DNA of 58,853 nt, taken from NCBI GenBank assembly GCA_030448125.1, contig JAUJNO010000006.1, positions 83,312 to 142,164 of the forward strand, in the 5' to 3' direction. The notes below the pieces were generated by a model. That model saw only the letters and a program-made list of their open reading frames with translations. It did not search any database and was not told where the DNA came from. A program made the translations under genes and the position numbers. Below are positions 33,824 to 43,387 of the stretch, piece by piece. The stretch's first letter is position 1, and each line of letters begins with the position of its first letter. Origin of the DNA: Rubrobacteraceae bacterium. Its GTDB lineage: Bacteria > Actinomycetota > Rubrobacteria > Rubrobacterales > Rubrobacteraceae.

Positions 33824-34835
33824 ATTCGTCCTCCTGCTCGTGGATGCGGGCTCTCAGGATCACCTCTCCGGGGCGCGTTTCCAGATCCAACCCCGCAAGC
33901 TCCAGGTAGCTCGACCACGCCACCCGCCGCAGAACGGCCCGGATCTCGGCGAGCTCCTCGGCTCCCACAGAGAGTATAGGCCCTTCGGGGCCTAAAGGCC
34001 CGTCCCGTCCCGTAGCCAGCGACGAAACGCCGGAACCACGCCCACCGGAGACCGCGCCGACGGCCTCCTCCGTCGCAGTCGTCACCTCTACCGCAGCAGG
34101 CACCTCCCCCGCAAGGATCCTCTGCACCGTCCTCAACGACACCTCCAGGCCCAACAGAACGGCAGCCTCCCGCACCTGCCTGGCTTCCCCTTTGCTCCTC
34201 TCGCTCGCTCCTCTCGAATGTATTATGCGGTTTTTTAGGAGACGGGAGAGGATTTTTGCCGGGGAGGCGTGGTAGAGGCGCGGCGAGTGCGGGCCGGACT
34301 CGGCGACGAACCTGACCAGGGTGGCGGGGAGGTTGGTCTTGGAGGGGCGGTCGCCGGACTGGAGGCGTTTTTCGGGGAGGGAGCGGATGTCGAAGACAGC
34401 TTTTATCGCGGTCGGAGAAGAGGCAGAGAGGACTTCGGCGGAGAGCGCGGCGTTCTTTATATGGTAGAGGGAGAGGCCGGCGCCGTGGGCGGCGCCGGCC
34501 ACGGCGCCGGCCCGGCTGCCGGTGTCCCCAGTGTCCCGTGTGGGGTCTTCCGGGAGAGGGTCCAGGTGGCGGGTGGTGACGCCGGGCTCGAAGACGAGGT
34601 GTTTGTGGGTTTCGGGGATGCCGCGGCCGTCGTCGATGACGACGAGGGTGCGGTAGCGGCGGGCGTTCAAGGAGGAGGCGACGTGGACGTTCTGGGCACC
34701 GGCGTCGCGGGAGTTGCGCAGGAGCTCGAAGAGGGCGTCCTCGACGAAGCGGAGACGCCCCGGGCTGCGCCTGAGGCCTTCGGCGCCCAACAGCCGGGCG
34801 AAGCCGGCTCCGAGGTCCCTGTACGGTCCTTCCAC
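33816..34835 (-). CDS. Stand-alone GHKL (histidine-kinase-type) ATPase, unassigned
   Basis: A 339-residue protein with the Bergerat ATP-binding fold: N box VEDALFELLRNSRDAGA, G1 VVIDDGRGIPE, an F-box-like HLVFEPGVTTRH, and G2 HGAGLSLYHIKNAAL. No histidine-phosphorylation domain or membrane segment. The C-terminal half has a possible helix-turn-helix-like AAVLLGLEVSLRTVQRILAG and an acidic end. It differs from MutL (no GFRGEAL) although some genomes keep mutS/mutL next to miaB. Two GC-rich hairpins lie in frame. Between rny and miaB in the recA operon; its role is unknown, perhaps linked to DNA or RNA maintenance. Confidence 0.7.
   Translation of the reverse strand: MEGPYRDLGAGFARLLGAEGLRRSPGRLRFVEDALFELLRNSRDAGAQNVHVASSLNARRYRTLVVIDDGRGIPETHKHLVFEPGVTTRHLDPLPEDPTRDTGDTGSRAGAVAGAAHGAGLSLYHIKNAALSAEVLSASSPTAIKAVFDIRSLPEKRLQSGDRPSKTNLPATLVRFVAESGPHSPRLYHASPAKILSRLLKNRIIHSRGASERSKGEARQVREAAVLLGLEVSLRTVQRILAGEVPAAVEVTTATEEAVGAVSGGRGSGVSSLATGRDGPLGPEGPILSVGAEELAEIRAVLRRVAWSSYLELAGLDLETRPGEVILRARIHEQEDEYE
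33977..33994. repeat. TTCG-capped hairpin in frame in the GHKL ATPase gene
   Basis: TAGGCCC, TTCG loop, GGGCCTA: perfect 7-bp stem with a very stable tetraloop on the plus strand, within the coding region for a Gly/Pro stretch (DGPLGPEGPI). Confidence 0.6.
34220..34229 (-). promoter_or_regulatory. CGCATAATAC motif, copy 3 (inside GHKL ATPase gene)
   Basis: Plus strand GTATTATGCG; coding strand reads CGC-ATA-ATA-C (Arg-Ile-Ile). Left 34151-34210: 11 G, 29 C; right 34231-34290: 28 G, 8 C. A very sharp inversion. Confidence 0.5.
34475..34500. repeat. 11-bp perfect hairpin in frame in the GHKL ATPase gene
   Basis: GGCCGGCGCCG (34475-34485), TGGG loop, CGGCGCCGGCC (34490-34500). It encodes the Gly/Ala-rich stretch just before the G2 motif; an extra GGCGCCGG follows. 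Confidence 0.75.
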
Positions 34836-34852
34836 GGGATGAGGAGGTCGCC

Positions 34853-36397
<1,545 letters not shown>

Positions 36398-36419
36398 TAG
36401 ATTTTCCTCCAAAAGTCGC

Positions 36420-36461
36420 CCGCCGCGGCGACCGGGTCAAGCGACCCCGTCGCCGCGGCGG
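36420..36461. promoter_or_regulatory. 19-bp hairpin in the rny leader
   Basis: Arms 36420-36438 and 36443-36461 are complementary over 19 bases with one mismatch and an AAGC/GCTT loop. It fills the gap between recX and the rny ribosome site, which begins about 10 bases beyond. It could terminate recA-recX transcripts, protect the rny mRNA end, or allow RNase Y to control its own message. Confidence 0.65.
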
Positions 36462-36481
36462 CGGTCGGTATACTCCGGTCT

Positions 36482-37111
36482 TCACTGGTCGGCTTCCCGG
36501 CGGTACTCGCGAGCAACCTCGGCGCAGATGCCAGCCGAGTAGCCCCGCCGCATAAGGAAGCTGTAGACCCGGCGCACCTGGGCGTCGGATCCCTCCCCCG
36601 TATTATACCGCCGTCGCGCAGCCTCGCGCGCCGCCTCGTGCTCGGAGCGTCCCGCGAACTCCTCCTCGACGACCTCCCACGCGGCCTCTTCGTCGATCCC
36701 GGCCCGTCTGAGGTCCCCGTAGATCCTGCGCGGGCCGTATTTTCGGGCCTCCGAGCGGGCGAGTTCCCGGGCGAACCCCTCGTCGTCGAGGTACCCGAGC
36801 TCCTCCAGGCGTGAGATCACCTCATCCACCGTCTCCCCGGCGTACCCCGCCCGTTTGAGCCTCTCGCGCAGCTCCCGGGCCGACCGCGCCCGGTAGCCCA
36901 GGACGTTGAGGGCCCGGCTCATTGCCAGCGGCCTCTCCCCCGCCACCCTCGCTTCAGCGAGCTCATCCGCTGAGGCCTCGGCCCCCTCCCGCAGACCGCG
37001 TTCCGCGGCTATTCCCGCGTCCAGCTCCGCCCAGAACTCGCCGTCGACGAAGACTCTGGCCCTGTCGCGGCGCTCGATCACACCGGTTACCAGCGGCACC
37101 GGATCCCCCAA
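36482..37111 (-). CDS. recX: Regulatory protein RecX
   Basis: Modulates RecA filaments. The 209-residue all-helical protein has three tandem helical repeats; family signatures include RALNVLGYRARSARELRERLKR, VISRLEELGYLDDEGFARE and the conserved KYGPRRI block, ending SFLMRRGYSA. TTG start at 37111 with a poor ribosome site. 22 bases after recA, the usual place. Confidence 0.9.
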   Translation of the reverse strand: MGDPVPLVTGVIERRDRARVFVDGEFWAELDAGIAAERGLREGAEASADELAEARVAGERPLAMSRALNVLGYRARSARELRERLKRAGYAGETVDEVISRLEELGYLDDEGFARELARSEARKYGPRRIYGDLRRAGIDEEAAWEVVEEEFAGRSEHEAAREAARRRYNTGEGSDAQVRRVYSFLMRRGYSAGICAEVAREYRREADQ

Positions 37112-37133
37112 GATAAGGCCAACGGCGTCTCTC

Positions 37134-38180
37134 CTAGACTACGCGCTCGGCCGGCTCACCGGCAACCTCTTCCTGCCCATCGGGGGAATCGTCCGTCTGG
37201 CTGAAGCCAAGCTTCTCATAGATCTCGGCGAGGACGCGCCCGCGCACCTCGTCGTTCTCCTTGAGGAACTGTTTGGCGTTCTCGCGACCCTGCCCCAGCC
37301 TCTCATCCCCGTAGGCAAACCAGGCGCCGGATTTCTGCACCACCTCGTGCTCTATGCCGATGTCCAGGATGCTCCCCTCCTTGGAGATACCCTCGCCGTA
37401 CATGATGTCGAAGTCCACGACCTTGAACGGCGGCGCCACCTTGTTCTTGACGACCTTGACTCTCGTCTGGTTGCCCACCGTGTCGTTGCCGGCCTTCAAA
37501 GCCCCGATGCGCCGGATATCCAGACGCACACTCGAATAGAACTTGAGCGCCCGCCCGCCCGGCGTCGTCTCCGGAGAACCGAACATCACCCCGATCTTCT
37601 CCCGCAGCTGGTTGATGAAGATCGCCATCGTCCCCGACCTGCTCAAAGAGCCCGAGAGCTTCCTCAAAGCCTGACTCATCAGTCGAGCTTGAAGCCCAAC
37701 GTGCGAGTCTCCCATCTCACCCTCTATCTCAGCCCTAGGCACTAGGGCAGCCACGGAGTCGATGACGACGAGGTCCAGGGCGCCCGAGCGGACGAGGGTA
37801 TCGGCGATCTCGAGGGCCTGCTCGCCGTTGTCGGGCTGGGAGAAGTAGAGGTTCTCGAGATCGACGCCGATGGCCTCGGCATAGGTGGGGTCGAGGGCGT
37901 GCTCGGCATCGATAAAGGCGGCGAGGCCGCCTGCCTTCTGCGTCTCGGCGATTATGTGCAGGGCGAGGGTGGTCTTACCGCTCGATTCGGGGCCGAAGAT
38001 CTCGATGACGCGGCCTCTGGGCACGCCGCCGACCCCGAGGGCCAGGTCGAGCGCCAGGGCGCCGGTGGAGATCGAGGCAACCTTGCGTGGCGGCTCGTCG
38101 CCCATGCGCATGATCGAACCCTTGCCGAACTGCTTCTCTATCTGAGAGACGGCGGCGCCTATGGCCTTCGTCTTGTCCAT
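37134..38180 (-). CDS. recA: Recombinase RecA
   Basis: ATP-dependent strand-exchange protein. The 348-residue product has the Walker [22 protein letters not shown], Walker [17 protein letters not shown]1 [19 protein letters not shown] and L2 [29 protein letters not shown] 38180 ([10 protein letters not shown]) was chosen: GGAGG lies 8 bases upstream; an in-frame ATG five codons earlier overlaps that site. No intein. The acidic C-terminus is short. A good promoter lies upstream; no clear SOS box was found. Confidence 0.97.
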   Translation of the reverse strand: MDKTKAIGAAVSQIEKQFGKGSIMRMGDEPPRKVASISTGALALDLALGVGGVPRGRVIEIFGPESSGKTTLALHIIAETQKAGGLAAFIDAEHALDPTYAEAIGVDLENLYFSQPDNGEQALEIADTLVRSGALDLVVIDSVAALVPRAEIEGEMGDSHVGLQARLMSQALRKLSGSLSRSGTMAIFINQLREKIGVMFGSPETTPGGRALKFYSSVRLDIRRIGALKAGNDTVGNQTRVKVVKNKVAPPFKVVDFDIMYGEGISKEGSILDIGIEHEVVQKSGAWFAYGDERLGQGRENAKQFLKENDEVRGRVLAEIYEKLGFSQTDDSPDGQEEVAGEPAERVV

Positions 38181-38242
38181 CGTTGCATCCTCCAAAAAAG
38201 TCGGCTCGCGTTAGCTCGCGCTGATCCTTGCTTTACAGACGG

Positions 38243-38271
38243 ATTATACTGCAGGCTACTACGCCTCCCAA
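38243..38271 (-). promoter_or_regulatory. recA promoter
   Basis: Minus strand TTGGGA (38271-38266), 17-base spacer, TATAAT (38248-38243). Expected start near 38236, leaving a leader of about 55 bases before ATG 38180. A direct repeat GCGAGC sits in the leader (38190-38222). It likely begins the recA-recX-rny-ATPase-miaB-miaA-hflX unit. Confidence 0.75.
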
Positions 38272-38312
38272 GATGGAGAAAGGCAGGAGGGTCGGGCGTC
38301 CGACCCACAAGC

Positions 38313-39179
38313 TCAGTTCCCGGGCTGCGGCGCGAACTCGCGGGTCACGGGCTGACCGAGGTTGCCGAGGCGGCCTATATTCTGGCCGTCGACCTCCGCC
38401 TCGATGGCACCCCCGTTCGCGGTCGAGATACTAAGCGCCTGTTGCGCCTCGAACGTCTGGGAGAAGCCGGATTGGGCGATCCCATCGTAGACGACCGCCC
38501 CGTCGGCCCGAACGGTCGTTCCCGCGGGTGGACCGACTGCCCTGACTGTTACCACCACCGTCTCGGTGGCGGCGTTGTCATCCGCTTCGTCGGCGGCGCC
38601 GCTCGTGGCGCTACCACCAGTCGTCGTCTCCGTGGCGGGTTCTTCCTTTCGCGAAGGGGTAGGGTTCGGCTCCTGCTCGACGGCCGGCTCCTCGGGGGCG
38701 TCGTCTTCCGCGCCGCTGCCCACCGACCGAGAGCCGACGTAGTAGAGGACGCCTATCACCGCCGCGAGCGCGAGCACGGCGAGCACGACGGTCAGGATGG
38801 TCGCCCCGGAGACCCTCCGGCGCTCGGCCCCGCCGACGCCGCCGGGGGTTATCAGGGGCTGCTCGAACTCGCTGGATCCAGGCGCTTCCTGGCTGAGCTG
38901 GCGTTCCCGGCGCGGCGCCCGGCGGTCCTTTAGCTCCCTGCTGAGACGTTCGCCGTCGAGGCCGAGGAAGTTCGCGTATGTCTTGAGGAAGCCGCGGGCG
39001 TAGACGGGGTCCGGGAGCACGGTCGGGTCTTCGCGCTCCAGCCCTTCCAGGTAGCGCGTCCGGATCTTGGTGGCCTGCTCGACCTCTTTGAGCGAGAGGC
39101 CTTTCTCCAGGCGCCTCTTCTCCAGGATGGGTCCGATCTGGCCCGCACCCTGTCCGTTGTCGTGCTCCCCACCGTTCAC
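38313..39179 (-). CDS. rodZ: RodZ-like cell-shape protein (HTH + transmembrane + DUF4115)
   Basis: A 288-residue membrane protein: N-terminal Xre-type HTH (IGPILEKRRLEKGLSLKEVE, TKIRTRYLEGLE, FLKTYANFLGLD), one transmembrane helix (TILTVVLAVLALAAVIGVLYYV), a Glu/Thr/Pro-rich linker and a C-terminal beta domain of the DUF4115 type (VTVRAVGPPAGTTVRADG). RodZ links MreB to the wall machinery. GTG start at 39179. It lies between ftsK and the recA promoter. Confidence 0.88.
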   Translation of the reverse strand: MNGGEHDNGQGAGQIGPILEKRRLEKGLSLKEVEQATKIRTRYLEGLEREDPTVLPDPVYARGFLKTYANFLGLDGERLSRELKDRRAPRRERQLSQEAPGSSEFEQPLITPGGVGGAERRRVSGATILTVVLAVLALAAVIGVLYYVGSRSVGSGAEDDAPEEPAVEQEPNPTPSRKEEPATETTTGGSATSGAADEADDNAATETVVVTVRAVGPPAGTTVRADGAVVYDGIAQSGFSQTFEAQQALSISTANGGAIEAEVDGQNIGRLGNLGQPVTREFAPQPGN

Positions 39180-39224
39180 GATATGGAGAGTACCACAAGA
39201 ACGGACAACTTCGCGATTCTCTGC

Positions 39225-41603
39225 CTAGCCGTCCTCGCCCGACCGTCCGTTCCCTCCGCGCGGATCAAAAGGGTCGAAAGCGGCTTCTTGCCGGTCAGTA
39301 CCATGCGGCGTGCCAGGTTGATTGCGCGCCCCTTCCCCGCCGTCGAAGATGTGTGTAAGGTCTAGTTCGGTGGCGACGACCGAGCGGCTCTTGGAGCCCT
39401 CGTAGGGGCCGACGACGCCCTTGCGTTCGAGGGCGTCGATGATGCGGCCAGCCCGGGAGTAGCCGACCCGGAAGCGACGCTGCACGGCGCTCACGGAGGC
39501 TTGCTGGGTGGAGACCACGAAGTTCGCCGCCTCGGGCAGGAGGTCGTCCTCGGGCTCGGCGGTCTCTTCTTTCCCGGGCTTCGCCTCGGTTACCCCCTCG
39601 ATGTAGTGCGCCTCGGCGCCGGCGGGGCGGCCGGCCTCGATGCACGCGGAGACCACGTGGTCTACCTCCGATTCGGAGATGTAGGCACCCTGGACGCGGG
39701 AGGGGCGAAGGGCAGAGACGGGCTTGAAGAGCATGTCGCCCTGGCCGAGGAGGGCTTCGGCGCCGGCGGTGTCCAGGATCACGCGGGAATCTATCTGGCT
39801 GGAGACGGCAAAGGCGATACGGCTCGGGACGTTCGCCTTGATCATGCCGGTGATCACGTCCACGCTCGGCCGCTGCGTGGCCACGACGAGGTGTATCCCT
39901 ACCGCCCGCGCCTTCTGGGCGAGCCTTATGACCGCGTCCTCTACCTTGGCCGCCGCCGTCATCATGAGGTCCGCGAGCTCGTCGATAACGATGACCACGT
40001 ACGGCATCTGCTTCTCGGCCCGGTCGTTGTAGCCCTCCAGGGAGCGCACCCCCATCCTCTCCAGAACCTCGTAGCGCCGCTCCATCTCCGAGACAGCCCA
40101 GGAGAGGGCGTTGGCCGCCTTCTTCACGTCGGTGACGACCGGGGTTATGAGGTGCGGGACGCGGGCGAACTGCGTGAGCTCGACTCTCTTTGGATCCACG
40201 AGGACCATCTTGACCTGCCGGGGGTCGGTGGTGAGCAATAGCGACGTCAGGAGGCCGTTGAGCATGACGCTCTTGCCGCTCCCCGTGGTACCCGCCACCA
40301 GCAGGTGCGGCATCTCGGCGAGGTCGAAGAAGACCGCCCGCCCGGAGATGTCTTTGCCGAGGCCCACGGGGAGGCTCCATTCGTTCGCGTCCGGGTACTC
40401 GCTGAAGACGTCCCCCAGGGTGACCTTCGCCGGCCTGGTGTTCGGCACCTCCACGCCGACGGCACTCTTGCCGGGGATCGGGGCGAGGATGCGGACCTCG
40501 GTCGCGGCCAGGGCGTAGGCTATGTCCTGCTGGAGGTTCCTGACCTTGCCGACCTTGACGCCGCTCCCCAGGCGCAGCTCATAACGTGTCACACGCGGCC
40601 CCACGACCGCCCGGACCACATGCGCCTCCACCCCAAGCTCCGAGAGGGCGCGCGTGAGCCTGCGACTGGTCCCCTCGGCGTCGTGCTCGGGATCGCTGCG
40701 TCCAAGGCTCAACAGCGAGAGCGGAGGCGGCACGTACTCCCCGGGCACCACCTGCTCCCGCCCCGCATCGAAGCCAACGGGCTCCCGCCGCTCCGGCAAC
40801 ACCACCTCGAGCGCCTCGGCCTCGCCCGCGGGTTTCATGGGACCCTCGGGTGGTCCGCCTAAGGGCTCCTCCGGCGAAGGATCTTCGATAGGCAAGTCGA
40901 TCTCCCGCGGTGCTGGCCGGATGGACGAGCGGGACGCGCGGTCCTCCCTCTCGCGCCGATCCCGCTCTCGCTTCTCCCGGAGCTCCTGCGCCCACGAAGA
41001 GAGGGAGCGGTAGAGAAAGTGTGCGCCGTCACCTATCCACTGCGCGGCCGCGCGGAGGGTGACGCCGGTCAACAGCGAGATGCCTACGGCGTATAGAAAG
41101 CAGAGCGCGAAGACGGCGCCGATGGAGCCGACGGCGGCGTGAACGGCCGCGTACAGGCCGCTCCCGAGAAGACCGCCAGCTTCAGCGTAGGCCGCGGGTT
41201 CGAAGCGTTGCTCCGGCGAAAGAAAGGCGGCCGCCAGGGTCGTGGCGGCCGCGAGCAGGAGCAGGACCGCGCCCAGGGTCCTCCCCCACGGCAGGCGTCC
41301 GAGCAGCACGAGCAAGCCGGCGAGCGCCGCGAGCGGGGGCAACGCGAAGCCTGCCAGCCCCAGGAGGCGCGTGGCCCCCGCGAGGCCGGCCTCACCCAGG
41401 AAAGCCCCCCGCCCCGTGAGGAACGCCGCGGTCAAGAACAACCCGGCGACGAGCAGAAATATGCCCATAGCTTCGCGGGAGAAGGCTGCTCTTGCTTTGG
41501 AGACGTACCTCCCCTTCTTGCGGGAGGAGCGCTTCTTCGTTCTCGAAGACCCGTTTGCGGACCTGCCGGAGGTGCTCCGGGCGGTCCGTTTCCTCGTAGC
41601 CAT
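39225..41603 (-). CDS. ftsK: DNA translocase FtsK/SpoIIIE
   Basis: 792-residue septal DNA pump. Lys/Arg/Ser-rich N-terminus, then four or so transmembrane helices (about 45-180), a linker with acidic/Pro stretches, the FtsK core (ITRYELRLGSGVKVGKVRNL, Walker A VAGTTGSGKSVMLN near residue 436, Walker B VIVIDELADLMM near 536, RPSVDVITG) and a C-terminal winged-helix gamma domain (QRRFRVGYSRAGRIIDALE) that reads KOPS. ATG 41603. Located between rnj and rodZ. Confidence 0.94.
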   Translation of the reverse strand: MATRKRTARSTSGRSANGSSRTKKRSSRKKGRYVSKARAAFSREAMGIFLLVAGLFLTAAFLTGRGAFLGEAGLAGATRLLGLAGFALPPLAALAGLLVLLGRLPWGRTLGAVLLLLAAATTLAAAFLSPEQRFEPAAYAEAGGLLGSGLYAAVHAAVGSIGAVFALCFLYAVGISLLTGVTLRAAAQWIGDGAHFLYRSLSSWAQELREKRERDRREREDRASRSSIRPAPREIDLPIEDPSPEEPLGGPPEGPMKPAGEAEALEVVLPERREPVGFDAGREQVVPGEYVPPPLSLLSLGRSDPEHDAEGTSRRLTRALSELGVEAHVVRAVVGPRVTRYELRLGSGVKVGKVRNLQQDIAYALAATEVRILAPIPGKSAVGVEVPNTRPAKVTLGDVFSEYPDANEWSLPVGLGKDISGRAVFFDLAEMPHLLVAGTTGSGKSVMLNGLLTSLLLTTDPRQVKMVLVDPKRVELTQFARVPHLITPVVTDVKKAANALSWAVSEMERRYEVLERMGVRSLEGYNDRAEKQMPYVVIVIDELADLMMTAAAKVEDAVIRLAQKARAVGIHLVVATQRPSVDVITGMIKANVPSRIAFAVSSQIDSRVILDTAGAEALLGQGDMLFKPVSALRPSRVQGAYISESEVDHVVSACIEAGRPAGAEAHYIEGVTEAKPGKEETAEPEDDLLPEAANFVVSTQQASVSAVQRRFRVGYSRAGRIIDALERKGVVGPYEGSKSRSVVATELDLTHIFDGGEGARNQPGTPHGTDRQEAAFDPFDPRGGNGRSGEDG

Positions 41604-41669
41604 GCGGCCTAGTCTAGCGCAGAAAAAGCAGTGTCAACGGGGGGCACTTTATGTGGTACCCCCCGTCCC

Positions 41670-43331
41670 TTAGACCTCAACTATTAGAGGGAGGATGATC
41701 GGTCGCTTGCGCGTCTTCTGGGAGAGGAAGCCCGAGAGGTCCTTGCGGATGGCCTTCTTCAGCTCGCTCCAGTCGGTGACGTTGCGGCTGGCGGTGCGCT
41801 GCAGGGTCTTGGTGACGATACTGATGGACTCATCCACGAGACCGTTCTGGGCCTGCGGGTCCACGAAGCCCCGTGATATTACGTCCGGCGGCCCGAGGAG
41901 CTCGCCGCTCTGGGCGTTGATGCGGGCGACGACGATGAACATACCCTCCTCGGAGAGCTGTTGGCGCTCGCGCATGATCGACTCGGACGTGTCCGCGACG
42001 CTGCCGGCGTCCACGAGGAACATCCCAGCCTGGACGGGCTCTATCTTCCTGGCCTCCCCGTTCCTAAACTCCAGCCGGTCGCCGTTCTCCAGGAGGAAGA
42101 TGTTCTCCTCCTGGATGCCCAAAGTCAGGGCCGTGTTGGCGTGGTGTTTGAGCATCCTGAACTCGCCGTGGACGGGCACGAGAAACTTTGGCTTCAGGAG
42201 CGAGAGGACGAGCTTCTGCTCTTCCTGGGCGGCGTGGCCGGAGACGTGGACGGCCCGGAGGGGCGTGTACAGTACCTCCGCCCCGCGCTTCATCAGGTTG
42301 TTGATCGTGCGCGAGACGCCCCGCTCGTTGCCGGGGATCGGGTGGGCCGAGACGACCACCACGTCTCCCGGACCGGCCTCGATGGTGCGGTGCGTGCCGG
42401 CGGCGATGCGGGAGAGGGCTGCCATGGGCTCGCCCTGGGAGCCGGTAGTCAGGATCACGATATCGCCGTCGGGGACCCGGTTCACGTCCCGCTGGTCCAC
42501 GTACATCGATTGCGGCAGGTCCAGGTAACCCAACTCGCGCGCGATCTGCACGTTGCGGATCATGCTGCGTCCCGTGACGCCGACGAGCCTGCCGTGCGCC
42601 TTGGCCGCCTCGACGACCTGACTCACGCGGTGAATGTGCGAGGCGAAGGAGGCGACGATGATCCGCCCCTCCGTCTTCTCGAATACCTCGTTGAACGTCT
42701 CCTGGACGATCCTCTCCGAAGGCACGTAACCGGGACGCTCGGAGTTGGTCGAGTCGCCGAAGTAGGCGAGCACGCCCTCCTCCCCCAACGCCGCGTAGCG
42801 GCCGAGGTCCATCGGCTCGCCCTCTATGGGGGTCAGGTCTATCTTATAGTCGCCGGAGAAGACGATGGTCCCGGCGTTGGTGCGGAGCGCGATGGCGACC
42901 GCGTCCGGGATGGAGTGGTTGACGTTGATGAACTCGAGATCGAAGCCGGCGAGCTTGGTGTTCCCGCCCGCCTTGACCTCCCTGAGGTCGGCCTTCTTTA
43001 TGCCGAACTCAGCGAGCTTGGGCCGGACGAGCCCGAGTGTGAGTCTCGTCCCGTAGACGGGGACGTTGAACTCGCGCAAGAGGTACGGCAAGGCGCCGAC
43101 GTGGTCCTCGTGGCCGTGGGTGAGGACGATGCCCCGCAACTCGTCCTGGTGCTCCCTCAGGTAGGTGAAGTCAGGGAGAACCAGGTCTATGCCCGGCATC
43201 TCTTCGTCCGGGAAGGCCATGCCGGCGTCGATCAGGACGATTCCGCTCTCTTGCCGCACGGCGGTCATGTTCTTGCCGATCTCCCCCAGTCCACCCAGGG
43301 GTATGACCTGCAAAGTCTTTTCGCTTAACAG
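41670..43331 (-). CDS. rnj: Ribonuclease J
   Basis: Metallo-beta-lactamase/beta-CASP exo- and endoribonuclease. Key features: LTHGHEDHVGALP (HxHxDH), FSGDYKIDLTP, FGDSTNSERPG, SFASHIHRVSQ, VSGHAAQEEQ, PVHGEFRML. 547 residues if begun at TTG 43313. However, a perfect AAGGAGGT (43347-43340) sits 26 bases from that TTG but only 8 bases from an in-frame CTG at 43331, giving six extra residues (LLSEKT). CTG is the only codon well spaced to the site, so it is taken as the start here; TTG remains possible. Confidence 0.9.
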   Translation of the reverse strand: MLSEKTLQVIPLGGLGEIGKNMTAVRQESGIVLIDAGMAFPDEEMPGIDLVLPDFTYLREHQDELRGIVLTHGHEDHVGALPYLLREFNVPVYGTRLTLGLVRPKLAEFGIKKADLREVKAGGNTKLAGFDLEFINVNHSIPDAVAIALRTNAGTIVFSGDYKIDLTPIEGEPMDLGRYAALGEEGVLAYFGDSTNSERPGYVPSERIVQETFNEVFEKTEGRIIVASFASHIHRVSQVVEAAKAHGRLVGVTGRSMIRNVQIARELGYLDLPQSMYVDQRDVNRVPDGDIVILTTGSQGEPMAALSRIAAGTHRTIEAGPGDVVVVSAHPIPGNERGVSRTINNLMKRGAEVLYTPLRAVHVSGHAAQEEQKLVLSLLKPKFLVPVHGEFRMLKHHANTALTLGIQEENIFLLENGDRLEFRNGEARKIEPVQAGMFLVDAGSVADTSESIMRERQQLSEEGMFIVVARINAQSGELLGPPDVISRGFVDPQAQNGLVDESISIVTKTLQRTASRNVTDWSELKKAIRKDLSGFLSQKTRKRPIILPLIVEV

Positions 43332-43339
43332 TGTTGTTT

Positions 43340-43347
43340 ACCTCCTT
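43340..43347 (-). promoter_or_regulatory. Ribosome binding site pointing to a CTG start of rnj
   Basis: AAGGAGGT on the minus strand, eight bases before CTG 43331-43329. An in-frame TAA lies upstream, so no earlier start exists. Confidence 0.65.
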
Positions 43348-43387
43348 GGAAAAGGCTGCCAGCCTTCGGCACTCTGAGCTGATAGCT

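Noticed and set aside
36600..36609. GTATTATACC in recX as another skew-switch site
   Set aside because: The flanks do not change composition (C-rich on both sides), so it was not counted with the switch-linked copies.
38181..38312. SOS/LexA box upstream of recA
   Set aside because: Looked for a GAAC...GTTC palindrome; none seen near the promoter.
41961..43328. Long plus-strand ORF opposite rnj
   Set aside because: Shadow frame; no family features, while the minus strand encodes RNase J with all metal motifs.
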